From UBA8437 sp003445035 (GTDB lineage: Bacteria > Planctomycetota > Planctomycetia > Planctomycetales > Planctomycetaceae), in NCBI GenBank assembly GCA_937901285.1, contig CALCHI010000278.1:1-29624 (forward strand): a DNA stretch of 29,624 nt, read 5' to 3'. Each line of letters opens with the position of its first letter. Positions within the stretch are counted from its first letter, which is position 1. Both the position numbers and the translations under genes were made by a program. Under the pieces are notes generated by a model, which saw only the letters and a list, made by a program, of their open reading frames with translations, did not search any database and was not told where the DNA came from. Positions 7,891 to 16,016 of this stretch are shown one piece after another.

Positions 7891-10800
7891 TCACCGCTTG
7901 CGGTATTGGGGTGGCCTGGGCACCGGGCGCGGATCCTTCTTGATCTTCTCCAGCAGATGCTTGACGGCGGCATCCAACTGGGCGTCACCACCACGAAACG
8001 TCGCGTGGGGCAGGTTGTCGACAACCACGTCCGGATCCACGCCGTGCCCCTCGATCAACCACTCTCTTTCGGGGCCGTAGACACCCGTCTGGGCTGCCGA
8101 GGCGTAACCACGATCGACCAGCCGGTTGTTGATGCTCAACCAGATCTCTCCGCCCCAGGTCCGCGTGCCGATCACGCGTCCCATCCCCAGCCTGCGGAAC
8201 CCCTCGGTGAACGCCTCGCCGTCCGAAGCCGTCTTCTCGTTGCACAACACGACCAGGTGCCCCCGGAAGGCGTACTGCATGTTCCAGAACGGCTTACCGA
8301 CACGTGGCTTCCAGTAGAACCACGCCTTGCGGAGCAGCTTTTCGAGAATCCAGCTGTCGATGTTGCCACCACGGTTGTGGCGGACATCGATGACCAGCCC
8401 CTGCCGTTGGAAGACCGGGTAGTAGTGCCGTGCCCACTCGGCGATGTTCGTACGTCCCATCGCACGCAGGTGCACGTAACCGACCTTGCCCTTCCCCGAT
8501 TTCTCGACCGCCAGTCGACGGGTGTATTCCCATTGGTCGTAGCGGAGATCGGCGGCCCGGCTGGAGGAGACCGGTTCGACGATGACGCGGCGAGGGGCCT
8601 TGGCTCGCAGATCGCGTATCGAACACAGCACCTTTCGACCCGACTTGTTCCTCAGCAGCACGTTGATGTGATCCACCGAAAGCGTGGGAACACCGTCGAT
8701 CGACTCGATCACCGCCCCCGCCTCCACCTCGACACCCGGCCTGGACAACGGCGAGACCTGGTCGGGAAGATCCGGATCGGTCCGGTAAACGTGTTCGACA
8801 ACGTAGCCGCCCCGGTCGGCATCCCGCCGGAGCACCGCACCCAGTTGGCCAATCGATACGCCGTCATCGGCGTCGCGGTGATCGCCTCCGCGGACATAGA
8901 TGTGCAGGGCTTCGAGTTCTCCGACCATCTGGGAGATCAGGTCGTTGAGCTCGGCACGGTCGGTCACCCGATCCACCAGCGGCAAGTGCCGTTCGAGCAC
9001 TTCCTTCCAGTCGACGCCGTGCAGGTTGGGGTCGTAGAAGTAATCTCGCTCCATCCGCCACGCATCGACGAACATCTGCCGCCACTCGGTCGTCGGATCG
9101 ACGGCCAGCCGCCAGCCCGAGAGACTGACGCGTGACTTGGTCAGTGACTTCGGCGCGGATCCCGATGCCTCGAAAACGTGCAGGTTGTCGTCCTTGTGCA
9201 CCAGGACCTTTTTGCGATTGCCTGACACGCGGAACGACTTGATGTCGGACAACACCGTGACCGGCTTGGCTTCCGCGTCACGACGAATGGCCTTCAGGGT
9301 CATCGTGCGTTTCTTCGTCGTGGATCTCGAAACGAAGTACAACTGCTTGTCGGCGGCCGACAGGGTCGTGTAGTTGCCGGCGGGGACCGGGACCAGGGAG
9401 ATCCGGGCGGCGATGCCATCAAGATCAATCCGCACCGGCTTCTTGTCCGTTTTCTGCGTCTTGCTCTTGGCTCCGTCGGCGGTCGCCGGCCGATCCTCTC
9501 CCAGGTCCTCTTTCGGCTGGAACGGAGACCGCTGTTTCTTGACGAGCGAAAGTTCGAAGATCTGCGTGGTGCGATCAAAGAACGGCTCGGGCTGCCGGGG
9601 TCCCCAGGGGCTGGTGACCAGCGACTCGAAGTTCCGGTCCGAGAGGAAATACAGGAAGCGTCCGTCCGAACTCCAGGTGGGAGAGTAACTGTCGTACCGA
9701 TCCGAGGTGACCGGCGTACCGGCCTTCTTCTTGACATCGTGGAGATGGATACGGTCGTTGCTGTTCTCGGCAGCAACGACGTAGGCCAACCATCTGCTGT
9801 CCGGCGACCAGGACAGCCACGAGAAATTGTAGTTCTCGGACCTGGCGATCCTCCGGGACTTTCCCCCGGCCACATCCAACAGCCACAACTCGTAGTTCTT
9901 GTCGCGGTAGGCCACGAACTTGCCATCAGGACTGGGAACCGGGAAGTAACGGAAGACCTTGCCATCGGCGGAGAGTTTCTTCGCCGGATCGATCCCGTTG
10001 GCCGGCAAGCGATAGAATTCGAATTCGCCGGTCGCATCCGAGAGAGCCACCAGCGACTTGCCGTCGGCCGAGAAGCGAGCACCGCGGTACCGGGTGCCGG
10101 GATTGCGGGTCAGGTGAATCCGTCGACCGGGCTTGGTCGGCAGGATGAAGACGTTGCCGCGAGTGGTCACCGCGACCCGGTCGCCATCGGGCGAGAGGTC
10201 CAGGGCGGTGAGGTATTCGATGGGTTTCTCGATCCACTTTTCCCGCGTCTGGTCAAAGTCCGACGGCAGCGTGATCCCGATTTTCCGGTCGGTCTCTTCG
10301 CCGATGTCGTAGACCCTGAGATCGGCTCCCCACTGGTAGACGATGCGGCCCTCCGAGAGTGCCGGCCGAAGCACGTCGAAGCCGCGGTGTCGGGTCAGTT
10401 GCTGCGGCTTGGCCGCACCGTTGGTATCCATCACCCACAGGTTCATCGTGCCGTCGCGGTCCGAAGCAAAGTACAGACGTCCATTCCAGGCCATCGGATC
10501 ACGGCTGGTCCCGGTGTAATTGGACGTCAGGGGAACCGCCTCTGACGTCTTCGGCCTGAAACGCCAGAGCGTCTCGGCCGTGCCGCCCTTGTATCGCTTG
10601 GTGCTGCTGCCCTGCTTGGAGAGCCGGGTGAAGAACAGCGTCCGGCCGTCAGCCCCCCATGCCGCCTGGCTGGCCTGTTCGAGCGGGACTCGCTCGATGG
10701 CCAGGGTTTCGGGATGAACTAGCACCATCTGGGTATTGGGCAACGTCGAGTAGTGCCGGGTGGCGTAGGCGACACGCCCATCAGGTGCCCAGCCGACGAC

Positions 10801-11136
10801 CCGTGACGATTCGCCGTCGAAGGTCAATCGTCGGGGTCGGCCGCCGGCCAGCGGCATCACGTAGATCTCGCGGGCTCCCTCGTAGGCAGCGGAAAAAGCG
10901 ACCAGCCTGCCATCGGAAGAGATCCGCGGGTAGGTCTCCTGGGCCAGGTGCGTGGTCAATCGCGCGGCACGTCCACCGGCCAGTGACACGGTCCACAGGT
11001 CGCCCTCGGCGGTGAAGACCACCGTCTGGTCGTGGACCGACGGATGACGGAAGTAGCCTCGCGACCCGGCCGCTTCCAGGGAGTCCGCCGACAGGCCTGC
11101 CACGATCAACCACACCAGGGCAATTCGCAATGTCAT
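7891..11136 (-). CDS. Tricorn-type protease (S41 family), exported
   Basis: A 1081-residue protein with the tricorn layout. A Sec-type signal peptide (LRIALVWLIVAGLSADSLEAA) comes first, then two successive PD40/TolB-like propellers (about residues 30-640; repeats such as ISSDGRLVAFSA, LSPDGDRVAVTT, WSPDSRWLAYV, WSSDGRFLYFLSD). A PDZ domain follows (about 800-870) and then an S41 core. Putative catalytic His745 is in LEALHIYV and nucleophile Ser971 in TASDGEAF, close to His746 and Ser965 of archaeal tricorn. A Glu in the following TWGGE segment could complete the site. The residue before the His is Leu, where Thermoplasma tricorn has a catalytic-tetrad Ser745. It probably degrades peptides in the periplasm. 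The start was chosen for the signal peptide; the frame stays open upstream without homology. It lies 44 bases after the membrane-protein gene. Confidence 0.93.
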   Translation of the reverse strand: MTLRIALVWLIVAGLSADSLEAAGSRGYFRHPSVHDQTVVFTAEGDLWTVSLAGGRAARLTTHLAQETYPRISSDGRLVAFSAAYEGAREIYVMPLAGGRPRRLTFDGESSRVVGWAPDGRVAYATRHYSTLPNTQMVLVHPETLAIERVPLEQASQAAWGADGRTLFFTRLSKQGSSTKRYKGGTAETLWRFRPKTSEAVPLTSNYTGTSRDPMAWNGRLYFASDRDGTMNLWVMDTNGAAKPQQLTRHRGFDVLRPALSEGRIVYQWGADLRVYDIGEETDRKIGITLPSDFDQTREKWIEKPIEYLTALDLSPDGDRVAVTTRGNVFILPTKPGRRIHLTRNPGTRYRGARFSADGKSLVALSDATGEFEFYRLPANGIDPAKKLSADGKVFRYFPVPSPDGKFVAYRDKNYELWLLDVAGGKSRRIARSENYNFSWLSWSPDSRWLAYVVAAENSNDRIHLHDVKKKAGTPVTSDRYDSYSPTWSSDGRFLYFLSDRNFESLVTSPWGPRQPEPFFDRTTQIFELSLVKKQRSPFQPKEDLGEDRPATADGAKSKTQKTDKKPVRIDLDGIAARISLVPVPAGNYTTLSAADKQLYFVSRSTTKKRTMTLKAIRRDAEAKPVTVLSDIKSFRVSGNRKKVLVHKDDNLHVFEASGSAPKSLTKSRVSLSGWRLAVDPTTEWRQMFVDAWRMERDYFYDPNLHGVDWKEVLERHLPLVDRVTDRAELNDLISQMVGELEALHIYVRGGDHRDADDGVSIGQLGAVLRRDADRGGYVVEHVYRTDPDLPDQVSPLSRPGVEVEAGAVIESIDGVPTLSVDHINVLLRNKSGRKVLCSIRDLRAKAPRRVIVEPVSSSRAADLRYDQWEYTRRLAVEKSGKGKVGYVHLRAMGRTNIAEWARHYYPVFQRQGLVIDVRHNRGGNIDSWILEKLLRKAWFYWKPRVGKPFWNMQYAFRGHLVVLCNEKTASDGEAFTEGFRRLGMGRVIGTRTWGGEIWLSINNRLVDRGYASAAQTGVYGPEREWLIEGHGVDPDVVVDNLPHATFRGGDAQLDAAVKHLLEKIKKDPRPVPRPPQYRKR

Positions 11137-11180
11137 GTTTCTTGTCTTTCTTGGATGTCGGAAGATCGGAGTCGTTGGTG

Positions 11181-11618
11181 TCATGTCAGCCAAAGATCGG
11201 CAACCGCCACGCCGGCGACACCGACCAGGATGTTGGTCACCGCCACCCAGACGGGTTTTCGTGCGTGCCGCATCGCCGTACGGTTGTCGACCTCGTCGCC
11301 CCGCGCGAGCGACCCGGCCGTGGATTTCTTCACCGTGGCGGCCACGTCGACCAGGCCGAGAACCGCGACCACGATCATCAGCGACCTGGCCGCCCACGGC
11401 TGATCATCGATCATCACGCAGATCCAGCCCCCCAGCACCGCGGCCAGGAACCCCAGGACCAGCGAGAGCAGGTTCCACGACGTCGTGACGTCGTAACAGC
11501 CCGGCTGAAACGCACCACGTGGCCACAACTTGTAGGCCACGCTGAAGGCGATCATCACGAATACGGTGATCACGACATAGGCGACAACGACGGCGGCGAG
11601 GGTGGGCTGCAGGGTCAT
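11181..11618 (-). CDS. Small four-helix membrane protein, unknown function
   Basis: A 145-residue protein that I do not recognise. Four hydrophobic segments stand out at about residues 7-28, 49-70, 77-95 and 122-140. A short loop after helix 1 contains a Cys (QPGCYD), and a basic/polar loop of about 25 residues (KKSTAGSLARGDEVDNR) lies between helices 3 and 4. The ATG at 11618 follows a GAGAAAGG ribosome site; an in-frame GTG seven codons earlier would bury that site. It begins 24 bases after the isomerase-like gene stops and ends 44 bases before the tricorn gene, so the three are probably one operon. A role as a membrane partner of either neighbour is possible but unsupported by any motif. 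Confidence 0.75.
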   Translation of the reverse strand: MTLQPTLAAVVVAYVVITVFVMIAFSVAYKLWPRGAFQPGCYDVTTSWNLLSLVLGFLAAVLGGWICVMIDDQPWAARSLMIVVAVLGLVDVAATVKKSTAGSLARGDEVDNRTAMRHARKPVWVAVTNILVGVAGVAVADLWLT

Positions 11619-11642
11619 GGAAACGACCTTTCTCGCCACGCG

Positions 11643-12551
11643 CTACGAAAGCGTCTCGCGGACCTTCAGCAGCAGCTTCTTGGTCGCATGCACACCGGCC
11701 ACCTCGGGGAGCTTCCCGCCCTCGTACTCGATGCCGACGTAGTCGCTGTACCCGGCGGCGACAACGATCTTCATCATCTTCACGAAATCGGTCCGGGTCT
11801 CGTTGCCCTGCTTGTCGAAGTCGTGCGACTTGGCACTGACCGACTTGGCAAACGGCATCAGTTCCCGAACGCCGAGATAGCGATCGTAGCTGCCGAAGTT
11901 GCCGAAGTCCGGCAGCGTGCCGCAGTTCTTCAGCTTGACGCGTTTCATGACCGCCGAAAGCCACTTGCCGTTGGAGGAGAGTCCGCCGTGGTTCTCGACG
12001 ATCACGTTCATCTTGATCGTGGCGGCGAACTCGCTGAGCATCCTCAGGCCGTCGGCGGCCAGTTTCAACTGCTCCTGGTAACTGCCCTTGGAGCGGGCGT
12101 TGACGCGGATCGAGTGGCACCCCAGTTTCCTGGCGGCCTCGACCCACTTCTTGTGCCGCTCGACAGAATTCTTCCGCTTGGCCGCATCGGGATCACCCAG
12201 GTTTCCTTCGCCGTCGATCAGGATCACCGTTGCTCCGACACCGACATCATCGGCCCGCTTGCGCATCTGGCCGATGTAGGCCTTGTCCTTGGCCTTGCCG
12301 AAGAACGGCCGGTTCCAGTACTCGACGGCAGCGATGCCGAACTCCTTCTTGGTGAAGGAGGTGAAGTCCATGTTGTCGAGCTTGCCGCCACCGATCAGGC
12401 GGTGCAACGAGTACTGGGTGAGCGAGATCTTGTAGAGCGGCTTCTTCTTTTTCTCCTTGTCGGCTGCCGACAACAGGCCGGGGACAGCCAGGGTGGCGGC
12501 GGCCAGAGAGGAACCGGCGAGAAAGTCACGTCGATCGATCGGGTGCGTCAT
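11643..12551 (-). CDS. Tat-exported sugar-phosphate isomerase/epimerase-like TIM-barrel protein
   Basis: A 302-residue protein. A clear Tat leader (DRRDFLAGSSLAAATLAVPGLLSAA) is followed by a Lys-rich linker and an AP-endonuclease-2/xylose-isomerase-like TIM barrel. Candidate metal ligands are Glu186 in IVENHGG, Asp215 in TLPDFGNF, His243 in SAKSHDFD and Glu275 or Glu277 in VGIEYEG. Proteins of this class isomerise or epimerise sugars or keto acids, and the export signal puts this one outside the cytoplasm, a common planctomycete arrangement. The ATG at 12551 is preceded by GAGGA at a good distance. It heads the minus-strand block, with a TAGAAT -10-like box about 45 bases upstream. The substrate is unknown. 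Confidence 0.9.
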   Translation of the reverse strand: MTHPIDRRDFLAGSSLAAATLAVPGLLSAADKEKKKKPLYKISLTQYSLHRLIGGGKLDNMDFTSFTKKEFGIAAVEYWNRPFFGKAKDKAYIGQMRKRADDVGVGATVILIDGEGNLGDPDAAKRKNSVERHKKWVEAARKLGCHSIRVNARSKGSYQEQLKLAADGLRMLSEFAATIKMNVIVENHGGLSSNGKWLSAVMKRVKLKNCGTLPDFGNFGSYDRYLGVRELMPFAKSVSAKSHDFDKQGNETRTDFVKMMKIVVAAGYSDYVGIEYEGGKLPEVAGVHATKKLLLKVRETLS

Positions 12552-12595
12552 GGGTCGTATCCTCAGGCAGGGTGTGTCGGTGTTGATGGCCGCTC

Positions 12596-12601
12596 ATTCT
12601 A
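12596..12601 (-). promoter_or_regulatory. Candidate -10 box for the isomerase-like gene
   Basis: TAGAAT on the minus strand (5 of 6 to TATAAT) would start RNA near 12589, giving a leader of about 38 bases before the ATG at 12551. No good -35 is visible at 16-18 bases. The surrounding plus-strand decamer CATTCTAACG recurs exactly upstream of the PSD1 gene at 20584. Confidence 0.35.
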
Positions 12602-12641
12602 ACGAGATTCGACCCGGTTGCGTGACCCTGCCAACGCCAAC

Positions 12642-12671
12642 TTGCCGCAGCTTCTCCGGGTGTGGTAGCCT
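12642..12671 (+). promoter_or_regulatory. Weak candidate promoter for the DUF1501-propeller operon
   Basis: TTGCCG (12642-12647) and TAGCCT (12666-12671) with an 18-base spacer lie 31 bases upstream of the DUF1501 ATG. Both boxes are partial matches, so this is only a suggestion from position and spacing in the 151-base divergent intergenic region. Confidence 0.22.
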
Positions 12672-12702
12672 CGTGTTGGAGGCGATCTCACCGGAGCCGG
12701 TT

Positions 12703-14088
12703 ATGCTTTCTTTCGGCAGCTTCAAGACACGCGACTGCCAGGGCCTCACCCGGCGTTCGTTTCTCAAGGCCTCGGCTGCGTTGCCGTTCGCCGCGGGCCT
12801 GGCGGGACTCGACCCGCAGGTGCTGGCCGCCGAGGCCCCCAAGGCCAAGTCGGTGATGCTGGTCTGGCTGATCGGAGGCCCCAGCCACCTGGACCTGTTC
12901 GACCCCAAGCCGAAGGCCCCGGACCTGTACCGCGGCCCCTTCGCCGCCATCAACACCCGCACGCCCGGCCTGCGAGTCACCGAACTGCTGCCGCGTCTGG
13001 CCAATCTCAGCAACAAGTTCTCGGTCGTCCGCACCAACATCAACTACAACGGCGGCCACCGTGAGGCCGGGTCGATCGGGATGACCGGCTACTCGGCGAC
13101 CGACGGCGGCGAGGGCGGAGGCGGAGGCCCCCCGGGCTACCAGCCGCACTTCGGCTCGATCCTGGCCCGTCACCGGGCCCGCCACCGGCTCGAAGCCGAT
13201 TCGATCGACCTCCCCGGCTTCATCTCGCTGGCCCGCGGTCCGATCGGCGACGGGGTCGGTCCCAACTTCGGTTACGGCGGCGGCACCTGGGGCAAGGGCC
13301 ACGACCCGTTCATGTTCAACTGTGCCGAGAACGGCAAGGTGTCGATCCCCGAGTTGAACCTGCTCGAGGGCCTGACCAAGAACCGCCTGGCCAGTCGACG
13401 AGACGTGCTGGCCAAGCTGGACGCGCTGCGTCGCCGGGCCGACCAGCGGGACTTCGCCAAGTGGAACGCGGTCTACAAGCGGGCCTACAACCTGATCTCG
13501 TCGATCGATGCCAACCGGGTGTTCGATCTCTCGCAGGAAAAACCCGCCACCCGCGACGCCTACGGCCACACGTCATTGGGACAGAGTGCCCTGCTGGGCC
13601 GACGGCTGGTTGAGGCGGGCGTGCCGTTCGTCCAGGTCAACTGGAGCCAGTTCGTTGAAGTCCTGTTCCCCAACAGGGACTACGGCTGGGACACCCACTC
13701 GGACAACTTCGGCCTGATGGCCGACTGGCACGGCCCGCTGCTCGATCGCACGCTCAGCGCCCTGCTCGAGGACCTCGACCAGCGAGGGCTGCTGGAAACG
13801 ACACTGGTCTGCTGCATGGGCGAGTTCGGCCGCACGCCGCGGATCAACAACATCGGGTCCCGCGACCACTGGCCCCACTGCTACTTCTCGGTCTGGGCCG
13901 GCGGCGGCATCCAGCCGGGACGGGTGATCGGTGAAAGCGACCCGAACGGAGAGCACCCGGCGACCGACCCGGTCACCCCGGCGATGGTCGGCACCACGAT
14001 CCTGGAACTTGCCGGAGCCACCTCCGCCACCCGCGCCGAACTGCAGGTGCTGCAGGACGGCGGCCACGTGATCGACGGGCTGGTGTGA
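12703..14088 (+). CDS. DUF1501 family exported protein
   Basis: A 461-residue protein. A canonical Tat leader (TRRSFLKASAALPFAAGLAG, ~residues 17-36) is followed by the DUF1501 opening SVMLVWLIGGPSHLDLFDPKP, a VVRTNINYNGGHREAG segment, GRRLVEAGVPFVQVNW, YGWDTHSDN, MGEFGRTPRI and SRDHWPHCYFSVWAGGG. The Asp/His pairs in WDTH and RDHW resemble metal ligands of the alkaline-phosphatase-like clan. The frame is open upstream of 12703, but this ATG has a GGAG ribosome site and begins just before the Tat motif. Unlike the other two DUF1501 genes here it has no PSD1 partner. It sits 3 bases before a propeller gene, with which it is almost certainly co-translated. Confidence 0.94.
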   Translation: MLSFGSFKTRDCQGLTRRSFLKASAALPFAAGLAGLDPQVLAAEAPKAKSVMLVWLIGGPSHLDLFDPKPKAPDLYRGPFAAINTRTPGLRVTELLPRLANLSNKFSVVRTNINYNGGHREAGSIGMTGYSATDGGEGGGGGPPGYQPHFGSILARHRARHRLEADSIDLPGFISLARGPIGDGVGPNFGYGGGTWGKGHDPFMFNCAENGKVSIPELNLLEGLTKNRLASRRDVLAKLDALRRRADQRDFAKWNAVYKRAYNLISSIDANRVFDLSQEKPATRDAYGHTSLGQSALLGRRLVEAGVPFVQVNWSQFVEVLFPNRDYGWDTHSDNFGLMADWHGPLLDRTLSALLEDLDQRGLLETTLVCCMGEFGRTPRINNIGSRDHWPHCYFSVWAGGGIQPGRVIGESDPNGEHPATDPVTPAMVGTTILELAGATSATRAELQVLQDGGHVIDGLV

Positions 14089-14091
14089 CCG

Positions 14092-14997
14092 ATGACCGAT
14101 TTCGGTTCTCTTCGCACGGCACTGATTGTTACCGGCCTCGGCCTGCTGGCCCTGGCGCCGCAGCCGACCTGGGCGGCCAAGCCGCAGCGGGTGACCCGAG
14201 ACGGACAGCTGAAATTCTCACCCGTCTTCATCGACGGTGGACGCAAGCTGGTCTTTTCGGCTCACAACCAGCCCAAGCGGGTCTCGATCATCCAGCTCGA
14301 CCTGGCCACCGGCAAGCAGTCGCTCCATTACCCGATCGGTTCGGACTCGCAGTTCGACATCGCCTTTTCGCGTGATCGCAAGGTCGAGTGTTTCGCCCGG
14401 TCTGGTGGGCCCCGGCAACTGTCACTGGTGATCCGCAACCGGGTGACCAACAAGGACGTCGTCTTCGATCCGCCCGGTGCCCAGCGCAGTACCGTCCGCA
14501 CCCCGCGATTCACGCCGGACGGAAAACGGATCGTGATGACGATGAACGCCCCCGGCGGCCAGCAGATCGTCTCGCTGAACCTCAAGGGCAAGGACGTCCG
14601 CAATCTGACCGCCTCCAACGGCATCAACGGCTGGCCGGACATCTCGCCCGATGGCAAGACGATCGTCTTCAGCTCGAGCCGCAACGGGGCGCTGGACCTG
14701 TGGCTGATGGATGCCGACGGAGACAACCAGCGACCGCTGATCCAATCGGCTCGCCGCGATATCTACCCATCCTGGTCACCCGACGGTCGGCGGATCGCCT
14801 TCACCAGCGCCCGGGACGGAAACCAGGAGGTCTACATCGTCGACCGTGACGGCAGCAACCTGCGGAGGGTGACCGAGCACCCCGAGCGGGACAGTTTTCC
14901 GGTCTGGCATCCCGGCGGACGCCGACTGCTGACGATTTCCGAACGCCGAGGGCGATTCGACTTCTACCTCTGGGACGTGACGCCGACGGCACCGTAG
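14092..14997 (+). CDS. Exported TolB/PD40-type beta-propeller protein
   Basis: A 301-residue protein. A Sec signal peptide (ALIVTGLGLLALAPQPTWAA) precedes about six PD40-like repeats: FSPVFIDGGRKLVFSA, FTPDGKRIVMTM, ISPDGKTIVFSSSRNG, WSPDGRRIAFTSARDG and WHPGGRRLLTIS, with intervening strands such as LWLMDADGDNQR and VYIVDRDGSNLRR. This is the WD40-like fold of TolB C-terminal and tricorn N-terminal domains. It has no catalytic domain, so a binding or scaffolding role in the periplasm is likely (inference). The ATG lies 3 bases after the DUF1501 stop, which suggests translational coupling. Its stop is 5 bases from the stop of the convergent dehydrogenase gene. Confidence 0.9.
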   Translation: MTDFGSLRTALIVTGLGLLALAPQPTWAAKPQRVTRDGQLKFSPVFIDGGRKLVFSAHNQPKRVSIIQLDLATGKQSLHYPIGSDSQFDIAFSRDRKVECFARSGGPRQLSLVIRNRVTNKDVVFDPPGAQRSTVRTPRFTPDGKRIVMTMNAPGGQQIVSLNLKGKDVRNLTASNGINGWPDISPDGKTIVFSSSRNGALDLWLMDADGDNQRPLIQSARRDIYPSWSPDGRRIAFTSARDGNQEVYIVDRDGSNLRRVTEHPERDSFPVWHPGGRRLLTISERRGRFDFYLWDVTPTAP

Positions 14998-15002
14998 CCG
15001 GT

Positions 15003-15962
15003 TCAGGCGCCGGGTACCGGGTAGCCCTGCTGCTGGTCGACCAGGTTCTGCAGTGGCTCACCCGCCTTGTACCGCCGGAGGTTCTCGCAGAAGAACTGGA
15101 CGACGCTCCGTGAGCGGTCGTTCGACCAGCCGGCGATGTGCGGAGTGATGACCAGCCGCGGCGTGTCCCACAGCGGGTCATCCTCGGGCAGTGGCTCAAT
15201 CTTGGTGACGTCCAGCCCCGCACCGGCGATGCGGCCCTCGTTGAGACACTCGATCAGCGCCGGTTCATCGATGATCCCGCCGCGAGCGATGTTGACGATG
15301 ATCCCGGTCGGCTTCATCCGTGCCAGTTGTTCGGCTCCGATCAGGCCCTGCGTCTCGGAAGTGGCCGGACAGGCGATCATCACCACGTCGGCCTCGCCGC
15401 ACAGGTCGTTGAGCCGATCCAGCGGCCACAGCTCGTCGACCTCGTCAGGTTTTTCCGGCGCGTGCTTGTCCACGGCGATCACCCGCATGCCGAATGCTGC
15501 TGCGATCCTGGCGTAACGACGACCGATGCCGCCCAGCCCGACCACGCCGGCCGTGCGGCCATTGAGATCGTAGGGCGTGAACTGGTCCCAGACGTGTTTC
15601 TGCTGGCACTCGCCAAAGTGCTTGAGATACCTCGAGACGGCCAGTGTCAGGGCCCATGCGGTTTCCACCACCGGTGCGGCGTGCAGCCCGCTGGCATTGG
15701 TCACCTGCAGGCCCATTGCGCGGACCTCGGGGGTCAGCATCATGTCGAGTCCCGCGGAGGTGGTCTGCATCCACTTGAGATTCTTTGCAGCGGCAAAGAC
15801 TTCCGGTGAGTGGTAGCCAAAGAAGACCTCGGCGTCGGCCAGCTCGGCCACCAGTTCCTCGTCACTCTGCGGACAAACGACCGTGTCGTCACCGGCGGCC
15901 TCAAGAATCCAGTTGTCGTGCTCTTCTTCGAATCCGAGCATGTCGGAGATAACGATTTTCAT
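15003..15962 (-). CDS. D-2-hydroxyacid dehydrogenase, NAD(P)-dependent
   Basis: A 319-residue cytoplasmic protein of the D-isomer-specific 2-hydroxyacid dehydrogenase family, of typical length. The nucleotide-binding GLGGIG lies at residues 142-147 and is followed by Asp165 (VIAVDKHA), which points to NAD rather than NADP. The catalytic set is Arg227 (NIARGG), Glu256 (TKIEPLPEDDPLW) and His275 (ITPHIAG). It reduces a 2-keto acid or oxidises the D-hydroxy acid; glyoxylate, hydroxypyruvate and phosphoglycerate are common substrates in the family, but the exact one cannot be read here. It lies 54 bases downstream of the DUF1501 gene on the same strand and may be the third gene of that operon. 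It has no leader, so it works in a different compartment from its upstream neighbours. Confidence 0.93.
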   Translation of the reverse strand: MKIVISDMLGFEEEHDNWILEAAGDDTVVCPQSDEELVAELADAEVFFGYHSPEVFAAAKNLKWMQTTSAGLDMMLTPEVRAMGLQVTNASGLHAAPVVETAWALTLAVSRYLKHFGECQQKHVWDQFTPYDLNGRTAGVVGLGGIGRRYARIAAAFGMRVIAVDKHAPEKPDEVDELWPLDRLNDLCGEADVVMIACPATSETQGLIGAEQLARMKPTGIIVNIARGGIIDEPALIECLNEGRIAGAGLDVTKIEPLPEDDPLWDTPRLVITPHIAGWSNDRSRSVVQFFCENLRRYKAGEPLQNLVDQQQGYPVPGA

Positions 15963-16016
15963 TGGGGTCGATCTCGGTAGGAAGTGTGTTAATCAACATT
16001 TGGTGACCAGCTGGTC

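Noticed and set aside
11130..12602. 490-codon open frame on the plus strand opposite the isomerase-like and membrane-protein genes
   Set aside because: It mirrors genuine minus-strand genes with leaders and motifs. The translation is His/Gly/Arg/Asp-rich with no recognisable domain, as expected of a GC-rich antisense frame.
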